NCBI RefSeq assembly: GCF_014635885.1 | Contig: NZ_BMDR01000010.1 | Location: 38,935-102,934, forward strand | Source: Acinetobacter vivianii | GTDB taxonomy: Bacteria; Pseudomonadota; Gammaproteobacteria; Pseudomonadales; Moraxellaceae | DNA: 64,000 nt | Reading direction: 5' to 3' | Shown here: positions 19,801 through 26,295 of the stretch, piece by piece | Layout of the letters: the number at the start of each line of letters is the position of its first letter | How positions within the stretch are numbered: position 1 is the stretch's first letter | The notes under the pieces: generated by a model | Databases searched by the model: none | What the model was told of the DNA's origin: nothing | What the model saw: only the letters and a program-made list of their open reading frames with translations | Position numbers and translations under genes: made by a program

Positions 19801-19968
19801 AGGAGTTGCACCTGGATATACCGCAGTAATGTTGACTTGAGGCGGTGCCACACTTGGAAAGCGGGCAATCGGTAATTTGGGAATACTAAGGACCCCAAAT
19901 AAAATAATGAAAATCGCAATCACCCATGCAAACACAGGGCGGCGAATGAAGAATTGTGACATCATCAT
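16855..19968 (-). CDS. adeB: RND multidrug efflux transporter AdeB
   Basis: 1037-residue inner-membrane proton-driven transporter of the HAE1-RND family, almost residue-for-residue like A. baumannii AdeB over long stretches (MMSQFFIRRPVFAWVIAIF; KLPIARFPSVAPPQV). Twelve membrane helices are recognisable. Proton-relay residues are in the TM4 segment GIIVDDAIVVVENVE (adjacent Asp-Asp), with Lys in TM10 (IIGLSAKNAILIVEF). Two large periplasmic loops carry the porter and docking domains. The first ATG overlaps the adeA stop (ATGA), showing translational coupling; the second ATG matches the usual AdeB annotation. Substrates in A. baumannii include aminoglycosides, tigecycline and fluoroquinolones. 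Confidence 0.97.
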   Translation of the reverse strand: MMMSQFFIRRPVFAWVIAIFIILFGVLSIPKLPIARFPSVAPPQVNITAVYPGATPKTINDSVVTLIERELSGVKNLLYYSATTDTSGTAQISATFKPGTDVEMAQVDVQNKIKAVEARLPQVVRQQGLQVEASSSGFLMLVGINSPNGQYSEVDVSDYLVRNVVEELKRVEGVGKVQSFGAEKAMRIWVDPNKLVSYGLSISDVNNAIRENNVEIAPGRLGDLPAAKGQLITIPLSAEGQLGDVEQFKNISLKSKTSGSVIKLSDVANVEMGSQAYNFAILENGKPATAAAIQLSPGANAVKTAEGVRAKIEELKLNLPEGMQFSIPYDTAPFVKISIEKVIHTLLEAMVLVFIVMYLFLHNVRYTLIPAIVAPIALLGTFAVMLMAGFSINVLTMFGMVLAIGIIVDDAIVVVENVERIMATEGLPPKEATSKAMKEITSPIIGITLVLAAVFLPMAFASGSVGIIYQQFTLTMSVSILFSALLALILTPALCATILKPIDGHHQKKGFFAWFDRSFDKVTKKYELILLKVIKHSVPMMAIFVVITGLTFAGMKYWPTAFMPEEDQGWFLTSFQLPSDATAERTRGVVNEFENSLKDNPNVKSNTTIMGWGFSGAGQNVGIAFTTLKDFKERTSSASEMTNGVNETMAHSKEGATMAVLPPAIDELGTFAGFSLRLQDRANLGMPALLAAQDQLMEMAAKNKKFYMVWNEGLPQGDNISLKIDRAKLNVLGVKFADVSDIISTSMGSMYINDFPNQGRMQQVIVQVDAKSRMQLKDILNLKVMGSNGQLVSLSEVVTPQWNKAPQQYNRYNGRPSLSIAGIPNFDTSSGDAMREMENLIAKLPKGIGYEWTGISLQEKQSESQMAFLLALSMLVVFLVLAALYESWAIPLSVMLVVPLGIFGAIVAIMSRGLMNDVFFKIGLITIIGLSAKNAILIVEFAKMLKEEGMSLVEATVAAAKLRLRPILMTSLAFTCGVIPLVIASGASSETQHALGTGVFGGMISATILAIFFVPVFFIFILGAVEKLFSSKQKNPS

Positions 19969-21110
19969 TGGGCTCCTTGTGTTGCAGGAATTTTCCAGTT
20001 GCTGATTTCAAGTTTTTGATTGGGCTGAATACGGTCAATACCTTCTACAACCACTTTATCGCCTGTTTTCAGGCCTTTGTTGGCGATATAGAACTGATCA
20101 TATTGTTGTCCCAACTCAATTGGGCGAATCTCTGCTGCACCTTTGGCATTGATCACATAGACTTGCGGCTCGCCATTGATGTTGCGTTGTACTGCTTGAG
20201 CAGGAATCAATAAAGCTTGAGGGATCGAAGCACGGTCAATATTGACACGCACATACATACCCGGAAGTAATTTTCTTTCAGGATTATTCACTTCGATACG
20301 AATGGTGACATCGCCAGTTTCTGGATCAACATTGATGTCTTCAAATAGCATTTTGGCTGTGACGTTATAGGCTTGACCATGACTATTTGAAATACGTACC
20401 GTTTTTTCATTATTGGCAGACAACTCACCACTTTGTAGCGCGGCTTGTAAACGTTCGTATTCACCAATCGACTGTTTTACATCGACATACACCTTGTCAA
20501 TTTGCTGTACGGTTGCCATGGTATTGGCATCACCTTGGCTGACCAAAGCACCTTCGGTCACAAATGACTGTCCAATACGACCCGAAATCGGTGCGCGCAC
20601 GGTGGCATATTGTAAGTTCAGGTTTTGACGGGTGAGTAGCGCTTTCATCTGGGCAACATCGGCTAAGGCCTGACGATATTCAGCTTGAGCATTACTGACT
20701 TCCTGCTTACTGATTGCATTGCTTGGCAGTAATTGTTCATACCGTTCTAACTGAACTTTTAAGCGTGCCACTTCAGCTTCAGCCTTATTGAGTGAAGCTT
20801 TGTTGCTATTCACATCGGCCTGAAAAGTTTCTGCATTAATTCTATAAAGTGCTTGGCCTGCTTTAACTTCACTGCCTTGTTTAAAGAGCACTTTTTCAAT
20901 AATACCACCGACCTGAGGACGGATCTCGGCGGTACGGAAGGCCTGTACACGTGCGGGCAAGTTTTCGCTAAAGTTGACTGCTTGTGGTTGAAGACTTAAC
21001 ACGCTCACTTTGGCAAGCGGTGTTTCAGCAGGTTTTGCCTCGTCAGAACCACAGCCTTGTAGCACAAGCCCGATGGATAAAAATAATGGAAGTAATAAAC
21101 GCTTTTGCAT
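19965..21110 (-). CDS. adeA: membrane fusion protein AdeA
   Basis: 381-residue periplasmic adaptor of the AdeABC pump. The signal peptide MQKRLLLPLFLSIGLVLQGC ends in a lipobox (LQGC), so it is an inner-membrane-anchored lipoprotein. Then come a lipoyl half-motif (ARVQAFRTAEIRPQVGG), a helical hairpin (residues ~95-165, SNKASLNKAEAEVARLKVQLE) and the beta-barrel/membrane-proximal domains ending EISNWK. First gene of adeABC, divergent from adeR. Transcription is expected to depend on AdeR bound at the repeats at 21177-21197. Confidence 0.96.
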   Translation of the reverse strand: MQKRLLLPLFLSIGLVLQGCGSDEAKPAETPLAKVSVLSLQPQAVNFSENLPARVQAFRTAEIRPQVGGIIEKVLFKQGSEVKAGQALYRINAETFQADVNSNKASLNKAEAEVARLKVQLERYEQLLPSNAISKQEVSNAQAEYRQALADVAQMKALLTRQNLNLQYATVRAPISGRIGQSFVTEGALVSQGDANTMATVQQIDKVYVDVKQSIGEYERLQAALQSGELSANNEKTVRISNSHGQAYNVTAKMLFEDINVDPETGDVTIRIEVNNPERKLLPGMYVRVNIDRASIPQALLIPAQAVQRNINGEPQVYVINAKGAAEIRPIELGQQYDQFYIANKGLKTGDKVVVEGIDRIQPNQKLEISNWKIPATQGAQ

Positions 21111-21176
21111 TCTGTCCGACCTTGGGAGTTTTTGATGCTGACATTATTTTCCTGCTTTGTGTAACCAACATCAGGG

Positions 21177-21197
21177 AAGTGTGGAAAAAGTGTGGAG
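21177..21197. promoter_or_regulatory. AdeR operator: two direct repeats
   Basis: AAGTGTGGAA at 21177 and AAGTGTGGAG at 21188 form a direct repeat with an 11-base period in the adeA-adeR intergenic region. This matches the AAGTGTGGAG direct-repeat site reported for A. baumannii AdeR, as I recall it. One helical turn spacing fits an OmpR-type dimer. Confidence 0.85.
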
Positions 21198-21255
21198 ATC
21201 GACAGATAAATCAGCGTATCATGCAAAATGACCGTAGTTATTCGATGATTGATTC

Positions 21256-21987
21256 ATGTTTGAAGCCTCGTTTTCTTTTGATTGCCGTGATAAGCAGATT
21301 CTCGTCGTAGAAGATGAGTACGATATTGGCGATATTATTGAGCACTACTTAAAACGTGAAGGCATGCAGGTGCTTCGAGCCATGAATGGTAAACAAGCAA
21401 TTGAAATTCATGCCGCTCAGCCGATTGACCTGATTCTGCTGGATATTAAATTACCTGAATTAAACGGCTGGGAAGTGCTGAGCAAAATCCGCCAAAAAGC
21501 CCAAACTCCAGTGATTATGCTGACTGCACTGGATCAGGAAATTGATAAGGTCATGGCATTAAGAATTGGTGCGGATGACTTTGTGGTTAAGCCTTTCAAT
21601 CCCAATGAAGTGGTCGCGCGGGTGCAGGCTGTTTTGAGAAGAGCACAACAAAATCAGCAAGCGCAAAATAAAAATCTGTTATATAAAAATATTGAAATTC
21701 ACACGGCCATTCACAGTGTTTATGTTCATCAGCAAGATCGGAAAACCTTACTGAATTTAACTTTGACAGAATATAAAATCCTGATTCTGATGCTCGAGCA
21801 CCCGCATAAAGTATTTACCCGAAGTGAGCTGATGAGTTACTGCTTACCCGATAGTGATGCTTTGGAGCGGACTGTAGATAGCCATGTCAGTAAATTAAGA
21901 AAAAAACTCGAGGAACAGGGACTAGAGCAGGTCTTAATTAATGTTCGTGGTGTGGGTTATCGTTTTGATCATCCGCAAACGTTTTAA
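21256..21987 (+). CDS. adeR: response regulator AdeR
   Basis: 243-residue OmpR/PhoB-type response regulator activating adeABC. The receiver domain (residues ~13-130) has the acidic pocket Glu19-Asp20, phospho-acceptor Asp63 (LLDIKLPELNGW), Thr90 and Lys112. The C-terminal winged helix has LTLTEYKILILML and ERTVDSHVSKLRKKLE, ending NVRGVGYRF. Pro116, where A. baumannii P116L mutations cause overexpression, is wild type here, as is Asp20. Divergent from adeA and followed 42 bases later by its kinase gene. Confidence 0.96.
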   Translation: MFEASFSFDCRDKQILVVEDEYDIGDIIEHYLKREGMQVLRAMNGKQAIEIHAAQPIDLILLDIKLPELNGWEVLSKIRQKAQTPVIMLTALDQEIDKVMALRIGADDFVVKPFNPNEVVARVQAVLRRAQQNQQAQNKNLLYKNIEIHTAIHSVYVHQQDRKTLLNLTLTEYKILILMLEHPHKVFTRSELMSYCLPDSDALERTVDSHVSKLRKKLEEQGLEQVLINVRGVGYRFDHPQTF

Positions 21988-22029
21988 TTTTTAGTTTCAG
22001 ATAATCGTACAAGTCGTTTGAGAAATAAC

Positions 22030-23109
22030 ATGAAAAATAAGTCAGGCATTAGTAAACAGCTCTTTATCGCTTTAAGTATTGTGAACTTGAGTGTGACGTT
22101 ATTTTCTATTTTTCTGGGCTATTTCATCTATAACTACGCGATTGATGCGGGCTGGCTGACTTTAAGTTCATTGCAAGACGACTGGACTGAATTCCATTTT
22201 GTTGACTGGATCTGGTTAGGAACCGTAATTTTTTGTGGTGCGGTGATTTCTTTAATCATTGGGATGTTTCTTGCTCAGCGCTTTATTAAACCGATTAATT
22301 ATCTGGCGGAAGCTGCACAAAAAATTAGTCAGGGAGATCTTTCAGCCAGAGCAGAGGATAGCCAGATTCATTCCGCTGAAATTTCTGAACTCATGCATAA
22401 TTTTAATAATATGGCGAAAAAATTAGAAAGTTCAGTCGAAAATGCTCAGGTCTGGAATGCCGCAATCGCCCATGAATTAAGAACTCCCATCACCATTTTG
22501 CAAGGACGTCTACAAGGTGTTCTTGATGGTGTGTTTAAGCCTGATGAAGCTTTGTTTAAAAGCTTGTTAGGACAAGTGGAAGGATTATCGCATCTGGTGG
22601 AGGATTTGCGGACTTTAAGTCTGGTTGAGAATCAACAACTCAGGTTACATTACGAAGCTGTTGATCTAAAAGTCCTTGCAGACAACGTATTGAAACTGTT
22701 TGAACATCGTTTACAGCAAGCAGGATTAGAACCTGTACTTGAGATTTCTACGACCCCAGTAAATTGTGACCAGCGCCGTATTGAGCAAGTTCTTATGGCA
22801 TTGATTGATAATGCCATTCGCTATGCCAATGCTGGAAAACTGAGCATTTCTTCAAAATTAGTTGCAGATCATTGGATCATTCAAATTGCTGATCAAGGGC
22901 CCGGTATTGCTTCTGAATATCAGCAAGATTTATTTGATCCTTTTTTCAGACTTGAACAGTCCCGTAATAAAGAATTCGGCGGAACAGGGTTGGGCTTAGC
23001 GGTTGTGCACGCAATTGTCGTCGCTCATAAAGGGACGATTGAATACAGCAATCCTGCCAATAATAGTGTGTTTACCATTAAGCTGCCTGCAACATCCTCT
23101 TCTGAATAG
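22030..23109 (+). CDS. adeS: sensor histidine kinase AdeS
   Basis: 359-residue inner-membrane kinase partner of AdeR. The ATG at 22030 (MKNKSGISKQLF) matches A. baumannii AdeS; a TTG four codons upstream is ignored. There are two membrane segments (residues ~10-35 and ~60-82) around a short periplasmic loop of about 25 residues, a HAMP domain (~83-135), an H-box with phospho-His148 (AIAHELRTPITIL), an N-box (LIDNAIRYAN), and G-boxes (DQGPGIASE, GGTGLGLAVV). Residues equivalent to known hotspots Gly30 and Thr153 (here Thr152) are unchanged. It is one residue shorter than A. baumannii AdeS in the loop. Confidence 0.95.
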   Translation: MKNKSGISKQLFIALSIVNLSVTLFSIFLGYFIYNYAIDAGWLTLSSLQDDWTEFHFVDWIWLGTVIFCGAVISLIIGMFLAQRFIKPINYLAEAAQKISQGDLSARAEDSQIHSAEISELMHNFNNMAKKLESSVENAQVWNAAIAHELRTPITILQGRLQGVLDGVFKPDEALFKSLLGQVEGLSHLVEDLRTLSLVENQQLRLHYEAVDLKVLADNVLKLFEHRLQQAGLEPVLEISTTPVNCDQRRIEQVLMALIDNAIRYANAGKLSISSKLVADHWIIQIADQGPGIASEYQQDLFDPFFRLEQSRNKEFGGTGLGLAVVHAIVVAHKGTIEYSNPANNSVFTIKLPATSSSE

Positions 23110-23268
23110 ATCCAAATCATGGATGACGCCTGATGTAATTTAATGACACGTTTGGTGATAGGGAAGAATTGTTGATTTTCCAGCACCCACTCAACAGAAT
23201 CATGCTGTTGCTGAAACATAGATAAAATGATTTTTTCCTAATGTTTTGATATTTATAAATAAAAAATA

Positions 23269-23283
23269 TGGCACCTAATTTGT
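23269..23283 (+). promoter_or_regulatory. candidate sigma-54 promoter of the monooxygenase gene
   Basis: TGGCACCTAATTTGT has a perfect -24 element (TGGCAC) and a near-consensus -12 (TTGT for TTGC) at correct spacing. The predicted transcript would start near 23294, 42 bases before the ATG at 23336. Confidence 0.55.
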
Positions 23284-23335
23284 ATTAATCACAGTGAAAG
23301 ATGAATTGTGTTTAACAACAAATTTGGAGCAGAGC

Positions 23336-24691
23336 ATGAGTAGAAAAATCCGATTAGGTGCGTTTATTCCAGCAACAGGACAACATGTCGCTGCATGGCG
23401 ACATCCAGAATCGCAACCGACAAAAGCCGTTGATTTTGATTTTATTAAAGAACAGGTGCAGTTAGCTGAAAAAGGCTTATTTGATGCTTATTTCTTGGCT
23501 GATGGTTTGGCTGTGAACTTTGGACAAGCTGAACATACGGGTTACAGTGACAAAGTGGCAGGTTTTGAGCCCGTTACGCTATTTGCCGCTTTATCGACAG
23601 TGACCAAAAATATTGGATTTATTGCAACGGCATCGACTACCTACGAAGAACCGTATTTATTGGCGCGTAAATTTGCTTCCCTAGATCACCTCAGCCATGG
23701 CCGTGCAGGATGGAATGTGGTGACCTCTGCTTCGGAAGCTGCTGCCGCAAACTTTGGCTATGAACAGCAAATTCCACATGCAGAGCGTTACGAGCGTGCA
23801 CAGGAATATGTTGATCTGATTAAAAAGCTTTGGGATAGCTGGGAGGATGATGCCTTTATCCATGATAAGGTATCAGGTATTTTCTATAATCCTGAGAAAG
23901 TTCATAACCCAAATCACAAAGGCAAATACTATGCGGTGAAAGGTGCGTTGAATGTACCACGTGCGCCACAAGGCTACCCAGTCATTGTGCAGGCGGGGCA
24001 GTCAGGGCCTGGGCGTGATCTGGCAGCGCGGTATGCTGAAGTTATTTTTACCGCCAATCAAAAACTGGAAGATGCACAAGAGTTCTATCGTGATGTAAAA
24101 AGCCGTTTAGCGAAATATGGACGCTCGGCGGATGAACTTTTAATCTTACCGGGTGTTTCTGCATTTGTGGGCCGTACAGAAGAAGAAGCGCGCGCTAAAT
24201 ACCAACAGCTCACGGACCTGATTCATCCAGAAGCAGGGCTTGCTTTACTGAGTGGTTTAAGTGGTGGCTTTGATTTTTCAGGCTATGATCTGGATGGTCC
24301 ATTCCCTGAGTTGGGTGAAGGCCAAGGCATGGTGAGTCGTCCTGCTCTAATTGCAGATATTGCCAAGAAAAACAATTTCAGTATCCGCCAGCTCTATGAG
24401 TGGGTTGCTGGTGCACGTGGACATTGGCAACTGATTGGCACACCTGAACAGATTGTCGATCAATTACAACAATGGTTTGAAAATGAAGCAGCCGATGGCT
24501 TCAATATTTTGCCACCAAGCACGCCAGCAGGCTTGAATGATTTTGTTGAGTTGATTGTGCCAGAGTTACAGCGTCGTGGTTTATTCCGTACCGAATATGA
24601 AGGAACGACGTTGCGCGAAAACTTGGGGCTGGCACGTCCTGAAAATCAATATGTCCTTGCTCGACAGGCTGAAAAAAACAAAGCCAGTTAA
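23336..24691 (+). CDS. FMNH2-dependent monooxygenase, NtaA/SnaA/DszA family
   Basis: 451-residue flavin-dependent monooxygenase of the bacterial luciferase superfamily. The start is set at MSRKIRLGAFIPATG because GGAGCAG precedes it and family members begin there; a GTG 14 codons upstream reads through the likely promoter. Recognisable stretches are EKGLFDAYFLADG, HLSHGRAGWNVVTS, FGYEQQIPHAERYERAQEY and QAGQSGPGRDLAARYAE. These enzymes need reduced FMN from a separate reductase and cleave C-S or C-N bonds. Placement next to a taurine/sulfonate-type region and a sigma-54-like promoter suggests organosulfur desulfurisation; the substrate is unknown. Confidence 0.87.
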   Translation: MSRKIRLGAFIPATGQHVAAWRHPESQPTKAVDFDFIKEQVQLAEKGLFDAYFLADGLAVNFGQAEHTGYSDKVAGFEPVTLFAALSTVTKNIGFIATASTTYEEPYLLARKFASLDHLSHGRAGWNVVTSASEAAAANFGYEQQIPHAERYERAQEYVDLIKKLWDSWEDDAFIHDKVSGIFYNPEKVHNPNHKGKYYAVKGALNVPRAPQGYPVIVQAGQSGPGRDLAARYAEVIFTANQKLEDAQEFYRDVKSRLAKYGRSADELLILPGVSAFVGRTEEEARAKYQQLTDLIHPEAGLALLSGLSGGFDFSGYDLDGPFPELGEGQGMVSRPALIADIAKKNNFSIRQLYEWVAGARGHWQLIGTPEQIVDQLQQWFENEAADGFNILPPSTPAGLNDFVELIVPELQRRGLFRTEYEGTTLRENLGLARPENQYVLARQAEKNKAS

Positions 24692-24724
24692 ATTCATGTT
24701 AAAACTGAAGCATAAATTAAAGAA

Positions 24725-24754
24725 ACAAGGGCGACCATTAACAGTCGCTCTTGT
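24725..24754 (+). other. hairpin between monooxygenase and aldo/keto reductase genes
   Basis: ACAAGGGCGAC pairs with GTCGCTCTTGT (11 bp, one G-T wobble) around 8 bases. Only ATT follows, so partial termination or mRNA processing is more likely than a full stop. Confidence 0.45.
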
Positions 24755-24780
24755 ATTATCACAATTAAATTGAGTAAAAA

Positions 24781-25830
24781 ATGCAATATAGAAAATTAGG
24801 TCAAACTGATATTGATGTAAGTGTGATTGCCCTTGGTACGATGACTTGGGGTGAACAGAATTCTGAATCTGAAGCCCACGAGCAACTGGATTATGCAGTA
24901 GAGCAAGGCGTAAATCTAATCGATACTGCTGAAATGTATCCAGTACCACCGAAACCGGAGACACAGGGCTTAACTGAAAAATATATAGGGACATGGTTAA
25001 AGCAGTCACAGAAACGGGACCAAGTCCTGATTGCCAGCAAAGTGGTAGGCCGTTCAGGAAAACTCACCCAAGCTTCGCATTTCCGTTCAGGTCAAACCAA
25101 GCTAGATCGCGCTAATATTGAAACTGCACTTCATGATAGCCTGCAACGTTTGCAGACGGACTATATTGATATTTATCAACTTCATTGGCCAGACCGAAGT
25201 ACCAATCATTTCGGTGAGTTGGGCTATAACCATGTTGAAGATGAAGATACCGTTCCAATTTTAGAAACGCTGACAGTTTTGTCTGATCTCATTCAAGCAG
25301 GCAAGATCCGACACATTGGTTTATCCAATGAAACCCCATGGGGCGTGAGTCAGTTTTTGAAGTATTCCGAAAAATTGGGCTTAGCACGGGTTGTGTCTAT
25401 CCAAAATCCCTATAATTTATTGAATCGGAGTTTTGAAATCGGCAATGCTGAAATTGCAATCCGAGAACAGGTGGGTTTGCTGGCGTATTCGCCTTTGGCA
25501 TTTGGTGCATTGACGGGTAAATACTTAGATGGTGCACAACCTGCAGGCGCACGTTTAACCTTATGGGAACGTTTTGCACGTTATAAAGGTCAAGCATCAG
25601 AAGAAGCAATCCGTCGTTATGTTGCATTGGCACAACAATATGATTTAGATCCTGCCCAGTTGGCTTTAGCCTATGTGAACAGTCGCCGTTTTGTAACCAG
25701 TAATATTATTGGAGCGACCAATTTAAATCAGCTCAAAACCAATATTGAGAGTATTCACCTACAACTATCCGATGAAGTCATTCAGGGTATTGAGCAAATT
25801 CATCAAGCTCATCCGAATCCCGCACCTTAA
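24781..25830 (+). CDS. aldo/keto reductase (Tas-like)
   Basis: 349-residue NADP(H)-dependent oxidoreductase with an (alpha/beta)8 fold. Visible motifs are the start MQYRKLGQTDIDVSVIALGTMTWG, the active-site region NLIDTAEMYPVPP, DYIDIYQLHWPDR, and the C-terminal cofactor stretch TSNIIGATNLNQLKTNIES. Best match is to the Tas/YajO-type group. It follows the FMN monooxygenase by 89 bases and may reduce the aldehyde or ketone released when a sulfonate or sulfide carbon is oxidised, which is inference from position. A good terminator follows. Confidence 0.88.
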   Translation: MQYRKLGQTDIDVSVIALGTMTWGEQNSESEAHEQLDYAVEQGVNLIDTAEMYPVPPKPETQGLTEKYIGTWLKQSQKRDQVLIASKVVGRSGKLTQASHFRSGQTKLDRANIETALHDSLQRLQTDYIDIYQLHWPDRSTNHFGELGYNHVEDEDTVPILETLTVLSDLIQAGKIRHIGLSNETPWGVSQFLKYSEKLGLARVVSIQNPYNLLNRSFEIGNAEIAIREQVGLLAYSPLAFGALTGKYLDGAQPAGARLTLWERFARYKGQASEEAIRRYVALAQQYDLDPAQLALAYVNSRRFVTSNIIGATNLNQLKTNIESIHLQLSDEVIQGIEQIHQAHPNPAP

Positions 25831-25871
25831 AAAATAGATCATATTCTCCAATTTCATTTCTTCTTTTATTC

Positions 25872-25904
25872 AAGACAACAGAGTCAATCTAGTTGTCTTT
25901 TTTT
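25872..25904 (+). terminator. rho-independent terminator after the aldo/keto reductase gene
   Basis: AAGACAAC pairs with GTTGTCTT, followed by seven T. It separates the monooxygenase unit from the porin/ABC unit. Confidence 0.85.
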
Positions 25905-25923
25905 ATTTTGAGATCAGCATACC

Positions 25924-25942
25924 GATATATTGGTCCTATATC
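25924..25942. promoter_or_regulatory. inverted repeat, candidate enhancer site for a sigma-54 activator
   Basis: GATATA-N7-TATATC lies about 131-149 bases upstream of the sigma-54 promoter at 26073, the usual distance for an activator site. In addition ATCAGCATA is repeated at 25913 and 26003 (90 bases apart). Binding by the activator at 35858 is only a hypothesis. Confidence 0.3.
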
Positions 25943-26072
25943 TAAAAATAAGAAATAAAAACATTAAATTATGCTGTTTTTGTATAAGCAGGGTGTTGGA
26001 AAATCAGCATAGCTTCAACAGGGGAATAAGATAGGTTTCTATAAATATTAATATAAAACAATTATTTAATTT

Positions 26073-26089
26073 TTGGCACGCTGCTTGCA
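26073..26089 (+). promoter_or_regulatory. consensus sigma-54 promoter of the porin/ABC region
   Basis: TTGGCACGCTGCTTGCA fits the -24/-12 consensus (YTGGCACG-N4-TTGCW) at every conserved position and with exact spacing. Transcription should start near 26101. A sigma-54-dependent activator gene is in the same cluster at 35858. Confidence 0.88.
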
Positions 26090-26143
26090 AATATCTCGGT
26101 ATAGGAATCAAAGATTGATTTTATGCAGGCTGAGGAGCACAGG

Positions 26144-26176
26144 ATGAAGATGTTGCGTTGTTGTATGGAAAGTTAA
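26144..26176 (+). CDS. Met/Cys-rich leader peptide (MKMLRCCMES)
   Basis: A ten-codon ORF with an excellent GAGGAG ribosome site six bases upstream, starting about 43 bases after the predicted sigma-54 transcription start. Three Met and two adjacent Cys make half of its residues sulfur-containing. It ends in TAA, 44 bases before a hairpin with a T run (26221-26257) that precedes the porin start. By analogy with amino-acid-sensing leader peptides, ribosome stalling at the Cys-Cys-Met codons under sulfur limitation could relieve termination. The ORF and ribosome site are seen; the mechanism is inferred. Confidence 0.6.
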   Translation: MKMLRCCMES

Positions 26177-26220
26177 TTTCTCTCTCATTTTTTAATTCAT
26201 TTCGTTGGGATCTGTTTTCG

Positions 26221-26257
26221 GTGTGATTGCGTATTCAGTCACACACAGGATTTTTTT
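26221..26257 (+). terminator. candidate attenuator hairpin before the porin gene
   Basis: GTGTGATTG pairs with CAGTCACAC (9 bp, one wobble) around CGTATT; ACAGGA then seven T follow. The six-base gap between stem and T run is wider than ideal. It lies between the Met/Cys-rich mini-ORF and the porin GTG at 26296. Confidence 0.5.
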
Positions 26258-26295
26258 ACTCAAATTTTATTGTTTTAGTTTTAGGGGCTTTATTG

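Noticed and set aside
23025..23219. Minus-strand open frame overlapping the adeS 3' end
   Set aside because: Mostly antisense to adeS, with no ribosome site or recognisable domain; best explained as a shadow.
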